The notes beneath the pieces are model-generated. The model did not search any database. It had not been told where the DNA came from and saw only the letters and a program-made list of their open reading frames with translations. The translations under genes and the position numbers were made by a program. Positions 18,617-26,343 of a stretch of DNA of 43,763 nucleotides are shown piece after piece (the stretch's first letter is position 1; each line of letters begins with the position of its first letter). Origin of the DNA: an uncultured Myxococcales bacterium (GTDB lineage Bacteria; Myxococcota_A; UBA9042; DTJE01); the NCBI GenBank assembly GCA_937975765.1, contig CALJUR010000063.1, positions 1-43,763 of the forward strand. Reading direction: 5' to 3'.

Positions 18617-19174
18617 ATGCGCGCGCGGGTCTCGATCATGTTCCTGGCGGGCGCAGCAGTCGTCGCCGGCGGATGCTCGTACTGCGACCGCGAAGGGTGC
18701 GAGGCGGTGGGCCGTCACGCCTCGCCGCAAGACGTGTCCCAGGGGGTGGCCGGCACCGCGGGCCTCCGTTCGGACACCTCCAGTTCGACCTTCGGCCAGC
18801 CGGACTGCAACGAGTGCCCGCTGTTCCGCGCGACGATCCGGTTCTGGCGCCTGGACGCGCTGCCCGCGACCCCGGCGGATGCCCTGGCGGCCTGCCAGGC
18901 GAAACCGCCAGCGCTGCGGATCCAGGCGGACCCGCGTTACGAGATCGCCCTGGACCCGGGCGACTGGCTGGCCTGCGTGGCCGGGGGCGAGGAGGCGTGT
19001 GCCTATGTCACGGTCTGGCCGGGCGAGGTCACGACGTTGAACGTGCTGGTGGGCATGGGCTACTCCCAACTGTTTGCCGGGCGGCGCAGCGAGGCTTTGG
19101 CGGAGGGCTTCCTGCTGGCCGGGGAGTGCGCCTCCGACGAAACCGGCGTTGAATTCCCCCCCCTGGATCCCTAG
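18617..19174 (+). CDS. Hypothetical lipoprotein
   Basis: The 185-residue protein has a lipoprotein signal, MRARVSIMFLAGAAVVAGGC, with the acylated Cys at 20. The mature part has eight or so further cysteines, including CSYCDREGC near the start and CNECPLFRATIRFW, then a beta-rich stretch (YVTVWPGEVTTLNVLVGMGY). This resembles a small Cys-stabilised beta-sandwich, but no family is recognised. GGGGAAAGG precedes the ATG. The promoter of the next lipoprotein overlaps its last codons, so the two are separately startable but may also be co-transcribed. Confidence 0.7.
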   Translation: MRARVSIMFLAGAAVVAGGCSYCDREGCEAVGRHASPQDVSQGVAGTAGLRSDTSSSTFGQPDCNECPLFRATIRFWRLDALPATPADALAACQAKPPALRIQADPRYEIALDPGDWLACVAGGEEACAYVTVWPGEVTTLNVLVGMGYSQLFAGRRSEALAEGFLLAGECASDETGVEFPPLDP

Positions 19175-19177
19175 ACT
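19149..19177 (+). promoter_or_regulatory. Sigma70-type promoter for the lipoprotein at 19206
   Basis: TTGAAT (19149-19154), a 17-bp spacer and TAGACT (19172-19177) lie 28 bases ahead of the ATG. The -10 box overlaps the stop codon of the preceding gene. Confidence 0.6.
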
Positions 19178-19205
19178 GTCTCATCGAATGGCTGGAGGTC
19201 CGATC

Positions 19206-20411
19206 ATGAGGCGCTTCCTCCCCGGGTGCTGCGTGCTGGCGATGCTGGTGCTGGCGTGCACGGACGGGTCCGACCAGGCCGACGAGGGCGGGACGGACGC
19301 GACGGATCCGGGCGGTACGGAACTGGCCACCGAGGACGTGACGGACACGATGCCGGCGGAGTGCCAGGCGCTGCCGCGGTGCACCGAGTCGCCGACCGGG
19401 GACGTCTGCCCGGACCCGCGCTGCTGCGAGCAACTGGAAGACGGGACCTGGCGCGTGTCCACCTACGCCATCCAGTGCCTGGACGCCATGCCGGACGGGG
19501 ACGAGGACGTGCCACTGGCGGACGCCGAACCGGAAGTCGCGGACCCCGGCACCCCCGACGCCCCGGCGATCGACGAGTCGCCGGAGGAGATCGTTCCGAC
19601 CTGCGACTGGGCGACGCAGAAGCCGACCGCCTGGGGCCCGACCGGCGCCGTGTCGGCGTTCGCCTGTCCGGCGGAGGCGGCCGACGTGCACCTGAAGTGT
19701 CTCGACTACACCGGGGACGGGCAGGGCGACAGCGGCATCCGCAGCCAGTGCACCCAACTGGCCACCCTGGGCATCGTGGATCCCGGGACGAACCTGCCCG
19801 GCCTGGTGCTGGAACTGGCCGGCGTGCCGGACGTGCTGCAGGCCGCGTCGTTCACGGCGAACGTGCTGCCCGCGGCCTCGACGCAGGACCCGCCGTCCGC
19901 GACCGGCGACTTCCGGGTCGCCGAAGCGGGGTACGTCACCGCGACGTGCCAGCCGCGGTACGCGTTCCCGGGGGCACGGATCGCCGGGGGCGCGCTGCAG
20001 GCCGGCCCGGCGGAACTGCCGGTCACGATGCCCATCCAGGAGACCTCGCTGGACCTCACGCTGGAGCGCGCGCAGGTGAAGGGGATCATCGCGGCCGGGG
20101 GCGGGGCCGATGGGTTCGACCTGGCGGATGGCGTCTTCGGCGCGATCGTGACGAAGGCCAGCCTGGACGCCGGTCTTGGGAAGTTGCAGGCGGTGTGCGA
20201 TGCCGCCCCCGAGGGCCAGGCGCCGGACTGGTGCCAGTACCTTCCGGTCGTGGCCACGGCCGCGAACTCGATGATGGACCTGCACGTGGCCGGGGACGGC
20301 ACCGTGTCGGCCAAGGCGCCGCCCGAAAAGCCCGGCAACGCGATCTCGATCTGCTTCCTCTTCTCGCTGTCGAAGGCGAAGGTGGTCGGGTTCCAGGAGG
20401 CCGTGCGCTGA
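19206..20411 (+). CDS. Asp/Glu-linker lipoprotein
   Basis: The 401-residue protein begins MRRFLPGCCVLAMLVLAC, a lipoprotein signal with a lipobox VLAC, and continues with an acidic linker containing TDATDPGG and LATEDVTDT. A short Cys cluster (CTESPTGDVCPDPRCC) is followed by a second acidic linker (DGDEDVPLADAEPEVADPG). The C-terminal 270 residues are globular with regularly spaced Cys and strand-rich text (YVTATCQPRYAF, LDLTLERAQVKGI). The function is unknown. TGGAGG lies before the ATG. The alpha/beta hydrolase starts 47 bases downstream and may share the transcript. Confidence 0.75.
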   Translation: MRRFLPGCCVLAMLVLACTDGSDQADEGGTDATDPGGTELATEDVTDTMPAECQALPRCTESPTGDVCPDPRCCEQLEDGTWRVSTYAIQCLDAMPDGDEDVPLADAEPEVADPGTPDAPAIDESPEEIVPTCDWATQKPTAWGPTGAVSAFACPAEAADVHLKCLDYTGDGQGDSGIRSQCTQLATLGIVDPGTNLPGLVLELAGVPDVLQAASFTANVLPAASTQDPPSATGDFRVAEAGYVTATCQPRYAFPGARIAGGALQAGPAELPVTMPIQETSLDLTLERAQVKGIIAAGGGADGFDLADGVFGAIVTKASLDAGLGKLQAVCDAAPEGQAPDWCQYLPVVATAANSMMDLHVAGDGTVSAKAPPEKPGNAISICFLFSLSKAKVVGFQEAVR

Positions 20412-20458
20412 CCGGCCGCGCGTGCCGTCGCGCGATCATCGCCGTCCGGAGGGTCCCC

Positions 20459-21343
20459 ATGCCGGCACCCGTTGGGGGGCACATCGACCTGGAGATCGGG
20501 ACCGACGGGGGCGTCATCGCGGCCCGGGACTTCGGCGGCCAGGGGCCGGACGTCCTGCTGGTGCACGGCACCGGGCACGACCTGGAGGCGTGGGGGCCGG
20601 TGGCGGAGCGTCTGGTGCCGCAATGCCACGTCGTGGCGTTCGACCTGCGCGGGCACGGCCAGACCACGCTGGATTCGACCGACGCGACGCAGTACTGGCG
20701 GGACCTCGGGGTCGTGGTCCGCGGGGCCGGGCTGCGCGCCCCCATCCTGGTCGGCCACTCCACGGGCGGCTACGCGGTGACGGCCTTCGCCGCGGACGGG
20801 GGGGACTGCGCCGGCATCGTCGTGGTGGACGGCTTCGTGCCGGACGACGCCGCGACCGTGCAGGAGGCGAACCGAACGACCGACTGGCCCGCGATGAGGA
20901 AGGTCCTGTGGGACCTGTTCCGGTACGGCTGGCATGCGCGCGACGAGGAGGTCGATGCCTACGTCCGCGAGGTGGTCGAGAAGGGTCCGACCGACTGGCT
21001 GAACGCGGGGGTGGACGCGGCGCGGCTGGAGGCGGTCACCCGGCGCGCCTTCCTGCGCCGGGGCGGCGCCTGGGTCCGCCGTCCCACGCTGGAGGAGATC
21101 GACGTGGTGCGGCAGCCCGCCCCGGGGCCCATCTACCCGTCGATCGAGGTCTACTCCCGCGTCCGGGTGCCGATGACGCTGATCCTGGCGTCCGGCGGAC
21201 TGTACGCGAACCGGGCCGACGCGATGCAGTCGGTCGTCGGCCTGGGCCCCTTCCGGCGCCTGGTCCGGGTGGATGCCGGCCACAACGTCCCGTTGCAGGC
21301 GCCGTCCGCGGTGACCGACGCGGTGCTGGAAATGGCGGGCTGA
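20459..21343 (+). CDS. Alpha/beta-hydrolase fold enzyme
   Basis: The 294-residue cytosolic protein follows the alpha/beta-hydrolase plan: oxyanion-region HGTGHD (about residues 37-42), FDLRGHGQT, a nucleophile elbow GHSTGG with the probable catalytic Ser at 101, and a C-terminal DAGHNVP with the probable catalytic His at 275. A cap insert lies between about residues 130 and 225. Substrate cannot be assigned; esterase, lactonase and haloperoxidase-like members all share these motifs. GGAGGG precedes the ATG. It follows the lipoprotein at 19206 by 47 bases and precedes the DNA methyltransferase. Confidence 0.88.
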   Translation: MPAPVGGHIDLEIGTDGGVIAARDFGGQGPDVLLVHGTGHDLEAWGPVAERLVPQCHVVAFDLRGHGQTTLDSTDATQYWRDLGVVVRGAGLRAPILVGHSTGGYAVTAFAADGGDCAGIVVVDGFVPDDAATVQEANRTTDWPAMRKVLWDLFRYGWHARDEEVDAYVREVVEKGPTDWLNAGVDAARLEAVTRRAFLRRGGAWVRRPTLEEIDVVRQPAPGPIYPSIEVYSRVRVPMTLILASGGLYANRADAMQSVVGLGPFRRLVRVDAGHNVPLQAPSAVTDAVLEMAG

Positions 21344-21406
21344 CCCGGGGTGCTACAATCGCCCGCGGGCTGCGGGGAAACCGACCATGCACGCGGGGCT
21401 GCGCGG

Positions 21407-23008
21407 ATGAGCGTCCGGGACGCCACGTCGATCGAGGCGCGCCGGCAGGCGATCCAGCAGCGCCTGGATGCCGCGCGCCCGGGTCCCGACCGCAACCGGC
21501 GGGGCCAGTACGCCACGCCGCCGGGACTGGCCGCCGACATCGTCCGCGAGGTGCAGGCCTTCCTGGCCGAAGGCGCGGATCCCGTCCGGCTGGCCGATCC
21601 CGCCTGCGGCACCGGGGCCTTCCTGTCGGCCGCCCTGCGGGTGCTGGGCCGCGAACGCATCGCCGGCGCCATCGGCGTGGAGGTCGACCCCGAGGTCTGC
21701 CGGGCCGCCCGGGACCTGTGGGGGCCGGTCGGCTTCCACATCGTCGGCGCCGACTTCACGCGCTTCCTCGCGACGCCCGCGACGACACCGGCCCCGGATC
21801 TGATCCTGGCCAACCCGCCCTACGTGCGCCACCACCACATCGAACGGGCCGACAAGCAGCGGTTGGCCGGCGCGGTGCGGCAGACCCTCGGCATCGAGGT
21901 CGGCGGGCTGGCCGGGTTGCACGTGCACTTCCTGCTGCTGGCCACGCACTGGCTGGCCGAGGGAGGGCTGGCGGCGTGGCTGGTGCCCTCCGAGTTCATG
22001 GACGTCGGGTACGGCGCCGTGCTGCGCCGGTTCCTGGCGGAACGGGTGACGCTGCTGCGGCTGCACCGGTTCGACGCCGCGGACGTGCAGTTCGCGGACG
22101 CCCTGGTCTCGTCGGCCGTGCTGGTGCTGCGCAAGGCGCCGCCGCCGCCGGGCCACGCCGCCCGGTTCTCGCTGGGGGGCGGCCTGGCCTCGCCGCGGGT
22201 GGCGCAGGACGTGCCGCAGGCGGACCTCGCCGGGTGCCGGAAGTGGACGAACTTTCCCGGGGACCCCGGCGAAGACCGGCGCGGCCTTTCCGGAGTGGCG
22301 ACACCCGGCGAACCGACCCTGGCGGACCTGTTCCGGATCCGGCGCGGCATCGCGACGGGGGGCAACCGGCTGTTCGTGATGCCGCGTGCACGCGCGCTGG
22401 ACCTGGGCCTGCCGTTGGAGTTCCTGCGGCCGCTGTTGCCTCCGCCGCGCCTGCTGCGGGGGACCGTCGTGGAGGCCGACGACGACGGCTGGCCCCGGCT
22501 GTTCCCGCAGCCCTGCCTGCTGGACTGCGACCTGCCGCCCGGCGAGGTCCGGCGGCGGCATCCGGCGCTGTGGCGCTGCCTGCACACCCCGGAGGCAAGG
22601 CAGGTCCGCGCCGGCTACCTGTGCTCCCGCCGGGATCCCTGGTACCTGCAGGAGCGCCGCACCCCCGCGCCTTTCCTGTGCACCTACATGGGCCGGGGCC
22701 GGGACGGGCGGCCGCCGTTCCGGTTCGTCTGGAACCGATCGGACGCGATCGCGACCAACGTGTACCTGATGCTGTCGCCCCGGCCCGTGCTGGCCGCGCG
22801 CCTGCGGGAGGACCCCGACGCCGGCCGCACGGTCCACGCCTTCCTGCAGGGGATCGGGGCGGCGGAACTGCGCGGCGAGGGCCGGGTCTACGGGGGCGGG
22901 ATGGACAAGATCGAGCCGCGGGAACTGGGCCGGGTGGCGGCGACGGCGCTGGCCGATCGCTGGCCGGAACTGCGGGCTACCTGCCCCACTCCAGTTCGCG
23001 TTCCGTGA
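21407..23008 (+). CDS. Solitary N6-adenine DNA methyltransferase (type II/IIG-like)
   Basis: The 533-residue protein has the gamma-type order of adenine methylases: a RGQYATPPGLA motif X near residue 33, the AdoMet motif DPACGTGAFL (64-73) and the catalytic NPPY (136-139). The C-terminal half probably forms the target-recognition domain, with TNFPGDPGE and RIRRGIATGGNRLFV text like Eco57I/TaqI-class enzymes. No nuclease motif is evident in the protein and no restriction gene is adjacent, so it may be an orphan methylase. A TACAAT at 21354-21359 could be its -10 box. Its last 32 bases overlap the convergent LolA-like gene. Confidence 0.88.
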   Translation: MSVRDATSIEARRQAIQQRLDAARPGPDRNRRGQYATPPGLAADIVREVQAFLAEGADPVRLADPACGTGAFLSAALRVLGRERIAGAIGVEVDPEVCRAARDLWGPVGFHIVGADFTRFLATPATTPAPDLILANPPYVRHHHIERADKQRLAGAVRQTLGIEVGGLAGLHVHFLLLATHWLAEGGLAAWLVPSEFMDVGYGAVLRRFLAERVTLLRLHRFDAADVQFADALVSSAVLVLRKAPPPPGHAARFSLGGGLASPRVAQDVPQADLAGCRKWTNFPGDPGEDRRGLSGVATPGEPTLADLFRIRRGIATGGNRLFVMPRARALDLGLPLEFLRPLLPPPRLLRGTVVEADDDGWPRLFPQPCLLDCDLPPGEVRRRHPALWRCLHTPEARQVRAGYLCSRRDPWYLQERRTPAPFLCTYMGRGRDGRPPFRFVWNRSDAIATNVYLMLSPRPVLAARLREDPDAGRTVHAFLQGIGAAELRGEGRVYGGGMDKIEPRELGRVAATALADRWPELRATCPTPVRVP

Positions 23009-23729
23009 ACAGCGCGTCCTTCAGGCCCTGGTTGACCTTGAACTCGCTGAGATCCAGGCGGGTCTTGTGCCCGCTGCGGTCGTCCGTGACCTCGATGACC
23101 TGGGTGCGCAGCGCCCCGCCGCCCCAGTCCTTCAGGTTCCGCAGGTCGAACGTCTTGATCTTGTTGCCGGCCTCGTCCAGGAACGTGTATCCCATCATCT
23201 GCTGGTTCTTCTTGTCCACCCGCGCGATGGCCTGGGGATACGGGGGCCGGGAGCCTCCCGCCTTCGGGGTGCACCGCAGGTACCAGAAGTCGTCGTCCTC
23301 GCGCTCGATGCGGGCCACGTAGGTCCCGGGCCACGACGTGAACGCCAGGTCGTCGTTGCTGAAGTCGGACCCGGCGAAGGACTGCCCCATGTTGTGCGCG
23401 GCCACCCGGCGCACCTTCTTGAAGCCGGGCAGGTAGGCGTACACCTTGCCGTCCTCCAGCACCATCGTCGCCATGCCCTTCAACTCGCCCGACTCGAACC
23501 GGATCAGCCGCTTCAGGCCCTTCTGGTAGATGCAGTAGACATAGGATTTCTGCGTGCCGTCGATGTCCGTGATGGTCATCGTGGTCCGCATGAACACGTC
23601 GCTCCAGCCGTTGGTCAGGCGGTCCGCCTCGACCAGGATCTCGTCGGCGGTTTTCGCGGCGGCGGCACTCGGCCCCATCGCCGACATCGCCAGCACCGCC
23701 GCCACCAGGGAAACGGGAAGCCGATGCAT
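22977..23729 (-). CDS. LolA-like outer-membrane lipoprotein-sorting family protein
   Basis: The 250-residue protein has a signal peptide (residues 1-24, LVAAVLAMSAMGPSAAAA) and no lipobox, so it is probably periplasmic. The mature part matches the LolA_like family: ADEILVEADRLT start, RTTMTITDIDG, an LIRFESGELKGMATMVLEDG segment, KVYAYLPGFKKVRRVA, then DDFWYLRCTPK and a C-terminal DLSEFKVNQGL. Family members carry lipids or lipoproteins, or assist efflux systems. No such partner is adjacent. GGAGA lies before the ATG, which was preferred over an ATG 57 bases upstream because the signal peptide then starts correctly. Confidence 0.85.
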   Translation of the reverse strand: MHRLPVSLVAAVLAMSAMGPSAAAAKTADEILVEADRLTNGWSDVFMRTTMTITDIDGTQKSYVYCIYQKGLKRLIRFESGELKGMATMVLEDGKVYAYLPGFKKVRRVAAHNMGQSFAGSDFSNDDLAFTSWPGTYVARIEREDDDFWYLRCTPKAGGSRPPYPQAIARVDKKNQQMMGYTFLDEAGNKIKTFDLRNLKDWGGGALRTQVIEVTDDRSGHKTRLDLSEFKVNQGLKDALFTERELEWGR

Positions 23730-23786
23730 CGCGCTCTCCTTCGCAGCGAGTCCTTCGCCCCCCGGGAACGGGGCGAGTCCCGGCAC

Positions 23787-23815
23787 AACGTATCACATGG
23801 CGCTGGCGAATGCAA
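23787..23815 (-). promoter_or_regulatory. Sigma70-type promoter for the LolA-like gene
   Basis: On the minus strand TTGCAT (23810-23815), a 17-bp spacer and TACGTT (23787-23792) lie 58 bases ahead of the start. Confidence 0.6.
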
Positions 23816-23872
23816 CCCTGCGGCAGGCAAGCGAAACGTGGGAAGGGGCGGAACCCGGGGGAAACGGCCCGG

Positions 23873-23962
23873 TCAGAAGGCCTTCTTCGTCCGCAGCTCG
23901 GCGGACTGGGCCTTCGGCATCTTGAACTCCTCGACGTTGATGTACCGGTCGAGGTTCTTCAT
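23873..23962 (-). CDS. Possible 29-residue small protein or gene remnant
   Basis: The minus strand encodes MKNLDRYINVEEFKMPKAQ and ten more residues ending TKKAF. The text is unusually rich in Lys, Asn, Ile and Phe for a random frame in this GC-rich DNA. The upstream frame GSALIFKGV stays open, so it may be the 3' end of a decayed longer gene. AAGGG five bases ahead of the ATG is a weak ribosome site. The rest of the 23730-24055 gap shows only the LolA promoter. Confidence 0.3.
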   Translation of the reverse strand: MKNLDRYINVEEFKMPKAQSAELRTKKAF

Positions 23963-24055
23963 GACGCCCTTGAAAATCAGCGCTGATCCTTCGCTTCCCT
24001 TGCCTGGATCCGCACCCGGGGGGATGATGGGGCATCGGACGGCAGGAGGGGCGCG

Positions 24056-24451
24056 ATGCGTTGGGTGGTCTTCGCGATCCTGGTCCTGGGTGCCCACTTC
24101 TCGCTGGCCGCCGTGGCCCCGGCGCGGGCCGGCCGGGCCTGGGTAGGCTGGCCGTTCGCCGCGGACACGGAAACGACGATCCCGATGCTGGCCTCCCTGT
24201 CGCGGCCGCTGACGATCCTGCTGGGCATCCTCGGCGGCGCGGCCTTCCTGGCGGCCGCTTTCGCGACGGCCGGATGGCTGGTGCCGGCGGGGTGGTGGCC
24301 CGGCCTGGTCGTCGCGGGCGCCTCCGCTTCCGGCCTCCTGTACCTGCTCCATTTCGGCGTGCTGGCCCTGATCCCGCTGGCCATCGACGGGATCCTGCTG
24401 TGGGCGGTCCTGGCGTGGGCCTGGACCGCCTCCGTCATCGGCGCGGGATGA
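24056..24451 (+). CDS. Small integral membrane protein
   Basis: This 131-residue protein is almost wholly hydrophobic, with about four membrane segments: residues about 3-22, 48-75, 80-103 and 105-127. The only polar stretch is VGWPFAADTETTIPM. GGAGGGG precedes the ATG at good distance. No family is recognised. The local gene order gives no strong clue: a possible small frame on the other strand precedes it and the acetyl-CoA hydrolase family gene follows 175 bases later. Confidence 0.7.
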   Translation: MRWVVFAILVLGAHFSLAAVAPARAGRAWVGWPFAADTETTIPMLASLSRPLTILLGILGGAAFLAAAFATAGWLVPAGWWPGLVVAGASASGLLYLLHFGVLALIPLAIDGILLWAVLAWAWTASVIGAG

Positions 24452-24626
24452 CCCCGGCGACGCCCGCCAGCCCCGCTCTCCGTGCGGGAACATGACGCAT
24501 TGCGTTATCCTGCGCGATTCCCCCTTGCCTGGAACAGGCTGATGATGCTAGGAAGGCGCCAGGATGGGGGGAATGACGCGCCGTGATTCCCGCCCGGTTC
24601 GACGCACTCGAGACGGAGCCGACCCG

Positions 24627-26285
24627 ATGCCGACGACGCCGCGATCACTGCCCCGACACCTGGCCTCCAGGAGGATGACGAACGACGAGGCCCTGAAGAA
24701 GACGGTCCGATCGGGCCGCTCCATCCTGGCCGGATTCGCCACGTCCGAACCGACCACCTTCTACTCGTCGCTGTGGGACCACATCCGCCGCGAGAAGCTG
24801 CAGGACATCCATGTCGTCAACGGGCTGGTGCTGACCCCGTACAAGCTGTTCGTGGGCAGCGCGTTGAACCGCAAGGGCCTGTTCCACGGGTGGGCGGACG
24901 ATCACTCGATGTCCCCCTTCGCCCAGTGGGCACGGACGATCAACCAGGCGACCCGCAAGTTCGACAGCCTGGCCTCCCTGATCGCGCACTACAAGCGCCT
25001 GCAGAAGCGGCGCATCGTGTTCCGGTGCGGCTTCCTCAGCCCGCCCGTCAACGGCATCATCCCGGACATCCCGATGTCCCGGATGCTGTACCCGGACTAC
25101 ATCGGCCGCAACACGTCCCGCATGGGCATCACGGACATGCTGTTCGTGCACTTCCCGGACGCCTTCGACGCCATGGCGATGGACGACCGCGGGAACTCGA
25201 AGACGGACCTGTTCACGCTGGTCATGACGCCGCCGGACGCGAAGGGCGACATGAGCCACGGGCCGTGCTCGGCGATGAACGCCCCGCTGCTGGAGCACGT
25301 CCTGGAGGCGTGCGACCAGGACGTGCTGCTGTACGTGAACCCGAACCTGCCGTTCACGCGCGGCTACATCGACGCGCCGAACACGATCCACGTCGATGCC
25401 TTCCGCAAGCTGTCGGCGGCGGGCCGGCTGTTCGTGGTGCCGGACGACGCGCCGGTGGCCGCGCTGCCGGCCGGGGCGTTCGACAAGCCGCTGCCGACCG
25501 AACTGGCCATCGCCCAGCACGTGGTCAACCACATCGAGGCGAACCGGGACCGCACGTGTGGCCGGGCGCTGCAGGTGGGCTTCGGCGGGACGGGCGTGCT
25601 GGCGGTGCGGGCGCTGAAGGAGTCGTCCTGGCACGGGCGCGGCTATACCGAGATGCTGGAACCGTACTCCCTGGACCTGTTCGAGTCGGGCAAGATCGCG
25701 GGGTCGCACTTCATCGAGAAGGACGGCCGCCGCACGATGCTGGACGGGAAGATGGTCTGCACGTTCACGGTGGGCATGAAGGGCGACGACTTCTGCCGGC
25801 GCATCGACAACAACCCGGCGATCATCGTGGCGCCGTCGCACCGGGTCGTCGTCCCCGAGGCGTTCTACGGCGGCATGGGTATCAACAACTGCCTGGCGAT
25901 CGACTTCAACGGGCACGTGAACACGTCGGCCCGCGACAGGAACCACTACAGCGGCGTCGGCGGCGGCGCGACCATCCTGCGCGGCCTGTCCAAGGGCGGC
26001 ATCAGCTACCTGTGCATGAAGTCCACCCACACGACGCCCGAGGGCGAACTGCGGTCGTCGATCTTCCCGTTCATGCCGCGAGGCACCCCGATCTGCTACA
26101 TCGGGGCGGACATGATGGGCGGGCGCGAGTGCAGCCAGTCCTTCCTGGTCACCGAGCACGGCGTTGCGCAGCTGTCCGGCAGGAGCCAGTCGGAGTTCAT
26201 CAAGGCGCTGATCTCGGTGGCCCACCCGCGATTCCGCGAGTTCCTGAAGCGTGCCGCGTGGCGGGAGTTCCGGGTCAAGGTCTGA
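24627..26285 (+). CDS. Acetyl-CoA hydrolase/transferase family protein
   Basis: The 552-residue protein belongs to the acetyl-CoA hydrolase / CoA-transferase family, which moves CoA between acetate, succinate, butyrate and related acids. Features include MTNDEALKKTVRSGRSILAG near the start, VNPNLPFTRG in the middle, FGGTGVLAVRALKESSW, and GGATILRGLSKGG with VTEHGVAQLSG towards the end. The family is cytosolic and about 430-640 residues long. The ATG at 24627 was chosen because it leaves the usual short extension before MTNDEA; ATGs at 24564 (with AGGAAGG upstream) and 24675 are alternatives. Its position near the glyoxylate genes fits acetate or fatty-acid metabolism, but exact CoA donor and acceptor are unknown. 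Confidence 0.85.
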   Translation: MPTTPRSLPRHLASRRMTNDEALKKTVRSGRSILAGFATSEPTTFYSSLWDHIRREKLQDIHVVNGLVLTPYKLFVGSALNRKGLFHGWADDHSMSPFAQWARTINQATRKFDSLASLIAHYKRLQKRRIVFRCGFLSPPVNGIIPDIPMSRMLYPDYIGRNTSRMGITDMLFVHFPDAFDAMAMDDRGNSKTDLFTLVMTPPDAKGDMSHGPCSAMNAPLLEHVLEACDQDVLLYVNPNLPFTRGYIDAPNTIHVDAFRKLSAAGRLFVVPDDAPVAALPAGAFDKPLPTELAIAQHVVNHIEANRDRTCGRALQVGFGGTGVLAVRALKESSWHGRGYTEMLEPYSLDLFESGKIAGSHFIEKDGRRTMLDGKMVCTFTVGMKGDDFCRRIDNNPAIIVAPSHRVVVPEAFYGGMGINNCLAIDFNGHVNTSARDRNHYSGVGGGATILRGLSKGGISYLCMKSTHTTPEGELRSSIFPFMPRGTPICYIGADMMGGRECSQSFLVTEHGVAQLSGRSQSEFIKALISVAHPRFREFLKRAAWREFRVKV

Positions 26286-26296
26286 CGGCATATATT
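26268..26296 (+). promoter_or_regulatory. Possible promoter for the penicillin-binding protein gene
   Basis: TATATT (26291-26296) is a good -10 box; the -35 candidate TTCCGG (26268-26273), 17 bp away, is weak. Confidence 0.35.
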
Positions 26297-26343
26297 CTGG
26301 AGACAGGAGAGGTCCGGAACGGAACCGCCGGGGGAGGACCGCC

